From Taiwanofungus camphoratus (taxonomy: Eukaryota; Basidiomycota; Agaricomycetes; Polyporales; Taiwanofungaceae), in assembly GCA_003999685.1 (NCBI GenBank), contig CP021221.1, positions 1,736,001 through 1,800,000 on the forward strand: a stretch of 64,000 nucleotides of DNA, given 5' to 3'. Under the pieces are notes generated by a model. It was not told where the DNA came from, did no database searches, and saw only the letters and a list, made by a program, of their open reading frames with translations. Positions 60,655-64,000 of this stretch are shown here, in pieces. A program made the translations under genes and the position numbers. The first letter of the stretch is position 1; every line of letters starts with the position of its first letter.

Positions 60655-62278
60655 TCATGGTCGCGGAGGGAGTACCACCGTACGCTCCTCCTTCGCGCTC
60701 TGGTACGCCAGCTCAATGATCTCGATCACTTGCGCCGATTCCTCCCACTTGATCGCCTGATCCTGGCCCTCTCGGATCGTCGCCGCAAGGTCCCGATAAA
60801 GCCCCGCATAGTTGCCCTTCTCCGTCGTTGGCCAGCTGAGTGTGCAGACGTGTCTGTGACGGACGGAGGGGGAGGTAGGGAGCATGTACGCACATAGACT
60901 TGACCACTTCCCCGCCCTCCGTGAGATTCTCGAGGGTGCCCCAGAGCGACTCGGGCTCCTGGCCGTATGTCGAGGACTGCACGATCTCCGAGGCGCGTTG
61001 TATCGCTTTGAGCTGTTCTTCTTGTATATCAACCCCGAACTTGGTGTACGTGCCGTTCACGCCGCGCACGACGTAGCGGACCTGCACTCAGCAATCAGAA
61101 TAGTTGTGCAGGAAGGTGAGGACGATGTCCCGTGAGCAGAGCACGGCGTACCTGCGGCGAGCGGGCAGAAATGATATGGGCGCGGAGAATAACCGTGAAG
61201 GAAGCGGGCTGCAACCCGGAAGGGGCAAGGCGCGGGGGATAGTGAAGAAAGATCGAAAACTGAGAGAAACGCGAGCGACGTCAGAAATATGACGAGGTCC
61301 GGTTAGTTTTGAACGAGTGATTTGAAGCAAGACGCAGTATGTCAGGAAGCAATTTCTCCACTTATGAACTGACCGGGTCAGCTGAGACAGCCAGTATGGT
61401 CTCGCCTACGACATAAGACGGCTCGCCCCCGAAGAATGCGAGGACACGCACGTTGTCATCAACGTCCTTACTTCCGATCCCTCTCACATTCTCGATCATG
61501 GCTGTAAGCTTCGTCGGTCGTCCAAAGAGCACCAACGACTGATCGATGAGGTGCGAGCCAAGATCGTACGTCAACCCGTTCGCGGGAGCGGGGTGGTCCT
61601 TCCACGTGCCCTTGAGGAAGGTCCGATACCGATCATGCCTGCAACGATATATATGCTTCAACATCATTGTGCAAGACAAGAGACGCACGCGATGGGGTCA
61701 AGTAAAGAGAGAGAACGCTCACCGTGACTCGAACTCGAGGAGCGTGCCTAGGGACTTCGGATCTGTCGAGGGGAGAGCGAGGAGCTTACGGAGTGTAAGA
61801 AAGTCTGCGTCCCAACGGCGATTCTGGAACGGATAGAGTACGAGATTCTTGGACTTTGCGAGCGCGCCGAGCTCGTGCGCTTCGGTAGCTGTCGCAGTAA
61901 CAGGCTTGTCGACGAGGGCTGCACCGGGAAGTAAGAGATACCGAATAAAACGTACGTTGCCAAAGGCATACCATGCTTCCCTGCTTCCAACGCACGCCTG
62001 GCAAGGTCGTAGTGCGTCCCACTCGGAGTGCTGATGATGACTAGCCCGAGCTCTGAATCTCCCAGCACCTCCTCGTAGTCCCTGTAAATTTTGACTCCTT
62101 GCGCGACCTCAGGGCCAAAGCGCGCGGCAATTTTGCCACCTGGACCAGTGGGTTTTCGTTCGAGGACGGCGTGGAGCGTAAAGAGTTCCGGTAGCGCGAG
62201 TACAAACGGGATGTGGAAGGTGAGTCCACCGAGGCCGACTCCAAGAACGCAGGACTTGATAGGTTTCAGGGATGACAT
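60655..62278 (-). CDS. Gfo/Idh/MocA-family oxidoreductase, tandem copy B
   Basis: Paralog of copy A with the same domain plan: KSCVLGVGLGGLTFHIPFVL, ALVDKPVTATATEAHELGAL, PFQNRRWDADFLTLRKLL, TYDLGSHLIDQSLVLFGRP, and end EERTVVLPPRP. Exons about 61972-62278, 61723-61918, 61452-61638, 61145-61259, 60894-61081 and 60655-60835. Intron positions 1, 2, 3 and the last match copy A exactly. Copy B has one additional intron (about 61082-61144, donor GTGCTC, acceptor GTGCAG) inside what is a single exon in copy A, and its third intron is much longer (about 190 nt against 65). Protein identity by eye is roughly two thirds. A tandem duplication followed by divergence is the simple reading. Confidence 0.87.
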
Positions 62279-63422
62279 TGGAACGCTGTGAACAAAAGGT
62301 CCTGGAAAGGACGTTCAACGTTCAGATCCCTACTAATTCATACCTGGTATGGTCCACCTAAGCTAATGTCTAATGGCTTCAGATTTACTCGATATACCTG
62401 CGATGAGTACGGCCACCGGGCCGAAGTGCTATCGATATAAGTACCACCTTGTGGTCATGGCCGACTGTCAGACACATTCTGCTGAATCTGCCAAGGCGCA
62501 GCACATTCGCGCGGTGGCACGTTGAGAGTCGAATTCCTCGACTTTAGAAGATCGTCCGAGTCGCTAAACCACTTATGGCAAGTATCTTGCCTTATCTGGA
62601 CCACGTCCTTGTTCCCATTTACATATATCATGATCTCGTTCTCGTTGGCATCTGCAAGGTGCTCTCCTCATCTCCCCTCCAAATGTTGATATCTGCGTGT
62701 CTTGAACCGTCCGTTCAAGCATCTCCTGTGTACAAGGTCTACACAGCTATCGACGGACAGCATCAATCAACACCGCTCTAGGCTCGTGAGACACCATCAG
62801 CATAGTGTTGCTTTATGCGGCGAAGGTTCCTGCAGTAGAAGCTAGGGCCGGTTTGGGTTTAAACAAGGGTTGCATTGGTACGGGTCCAAGTACAATGCGG
62901 TGCAGAAAAATGTCCTTGCAGAAATGGTGAGTTTGTCGTCGGACTTTTGTTTGTTTTCGTCGCTCCGTAATCATCCACCTGATGGCTTTGTGCTTGTTCA
63001 ACATCCGTCTACAAGTCTTATATGTGAACGCATCTGAACGCATCTGAACGAGTACAGACACCTTTGTAGTACTGACACCTGTTCTAAGCGAGATGCACTT
63101 GGCAACTCAACACTTTGCAGAGGGATTACGCTTTTGGGTTTACAACGTTGCTTCATGTGAGAATTACGCCAAGCTCGCATTGATAGTGCCAGCTGTCAAC
63201 TGTATCCACCTTTGTCCCGGAGCGCCCACGTCGTAAAGTCAACATGCATATATGCATGGCCTTGCTAAATTCTCAAGAGTGGCTATGAAGCCAGTTCAAT
63301 AGCATTACTGAACTACATGACACCTCCAGCCATAAATGATGCATTGGAATTGTCAGGCTCTGGTGAGCATTTACTACCACTGACTTGGAAATGTCAGGTT
63401 CCCCGTCATCGCGATTCCTGCA
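62279..63422. other. Intergenic, with a small tandem repeat
   Basis: 1144 bp with no supported gene. At 63025-63050 the 10-mer TGAACGCATC is repeated 2.6 times. Short frames at 62575-62781 and 62813-63061 carry no family traits. The region between 63300 and 63422 may contain 5' exons of the next gene. Confidence 0.45.
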
Positions 63423-64000
63423 TTGTCATACCGCAATAGCGATCCTGTTTCGTGCCAGGAACGTGACTGGATGGTAATATGGCATATGGGACTATTCTTC
63501 ATCACGAATTTCCTCGCCCATGCAATCACGGTCCCCGCATCTCCCCGTATCAATGAATATCTGCCCATCGTGAAAGCAAGAATCCCATGGCCTCCGATCA
63601 TCGCACTGTTCCTGCCATTCTACGGACTGCTCAGATCACTTCGGCGCATATTCCTGACTCTGATATCGCACAAGGATGAAGTTCACGCAGCATTGATGCA
63701 ACAAGCCGTCCCAGTGGTGGCTCGAACAGAACGGTGGTCTCCGCCCGTTGGGCGAGAAGAATTGGTATACGTGCAATTACCCTCGGACTTCAATGCCATC
63801 GAGAGGTCTGCCTTTAAACGCTGATAGTTCTCACATCAAAATTGATACCTTTGCATCGTAGGTATGAATCGGAGGCGTTTGCTACATTCGACCTTCTCGG
63901 CTGTGGCCAAGGCTTTGTGGAGGTAAACCCCGCCGAGTGGGATATCTCGGGAGAGTTCAGGATTCCAGAGGGATATACCCGCGGTTATTGTCATTCTTGG
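63423..64000 (+). CDS. Unrecognised membrane-type protein, 3' end outside window
   Basis: An open exon (about 63423-63806), a GT-AG intron near 63807-63861, and a second exon to the window end. The first exon contains a likely membrane segment IWHMGLFFITNFLAHAITVP, a second hydrophobic stretch PPIIALFLPFYGLLRSLRRI, then a soluble part ELVYVQLPSDFNAIE. The splice leads into RYESEAFATFDLLGCGQGF. I do not recognise the family. The true start is unresolved: the frame opens after a stop, has an internal ATG at 63471, and could instead be entered from an upstream exon. Coordinates are therefore approximate on the left and truncated on the right. Confidence 0.5.

Overview
The window is nuclear DNA of a filamentous basidiomycete, most likely an Agaricomycete. 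Genes are close together and cut by many short (about 48-65 nt) GT-AG introns, often 5-13 per gene. The gene set is fungal: RIM1, ESF2, VFA1, SSK1, SFA1 and an ATG37-type acyl-CoA-binding protein, plus a KDM3-type JmjC demethylase that budding yeasts lack. I rebuilt most genes by joining exons by eye. Many of the models sum to whole codons from ATG to stop and reproduce the family motifs across the junctions.

Layout. 1-1031: 3' part of an MFS sugar transporter. 1032-2837: gene-free, repeat-bearing stretch with a hAT-type MITE next to a tRNA-like (SINE-type) head. 2838-20032: ALE1-type lysophospholipid acyltransferase, TAF9, SEC12 (minus), a NIPA-type Mg transporter, a UPF0303 protein, RIM1 (minus), HBS1 and an ENT nucleoside transporter. 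20803-30908: VFA1 (minus), SFA1, ATG37-like (minus), mS34 (minus), a GatC-like protein, dUTPase (minus) and an unnamed protein with a PIP box and SQ/TQ repeats. 31268-36935: DHA2-type MFS drug transporter (minus), a 93-bp foldback element and a fructosyl-amino-acid/sarcosine-oxidase-like flavoenzyme. 39094-53679: ESF2, ARS2/Serrate, SSK1 and a KDM3-like demethylase. 54122-62278: a HerA/FtsK-like P-loop ATPase (minus), RRP8 and two tandem Gfo/Idh/MocA oxidoreductases (minus). 63423-64000: the start of an unrecognised membrane-type protein cut by the window edge.

Most genes are housekeeping: lipid remodelling, Pol II transcription, COPII assembly, mitochondrial DNA and translation, ribosome rescue and biogenesis, RNA processing, and osmostress signalling. 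Neighbours are often divergent and share short promoters: SEC12/NIPA, RIM1/HBS1, VFA1/SFA1, mS34/GatC and dUTPase/PIP-box protein. Two of these pairs make functional sense: mS34/GatC for mitochondrial translation, and dUTPase/PIP-box for DNA replication.

I found no biosynthetic cluster, CRISPR array, virus-derived element or toxin system. The least ordinary items are the PIP-box/SQ protein and its S-phase-like shared promoter, the HerA-like ATPase, the two small DNA-transposon derivatives with intact 8-bp target duplications, and a likely one-base slip in the KDM3-like gene.
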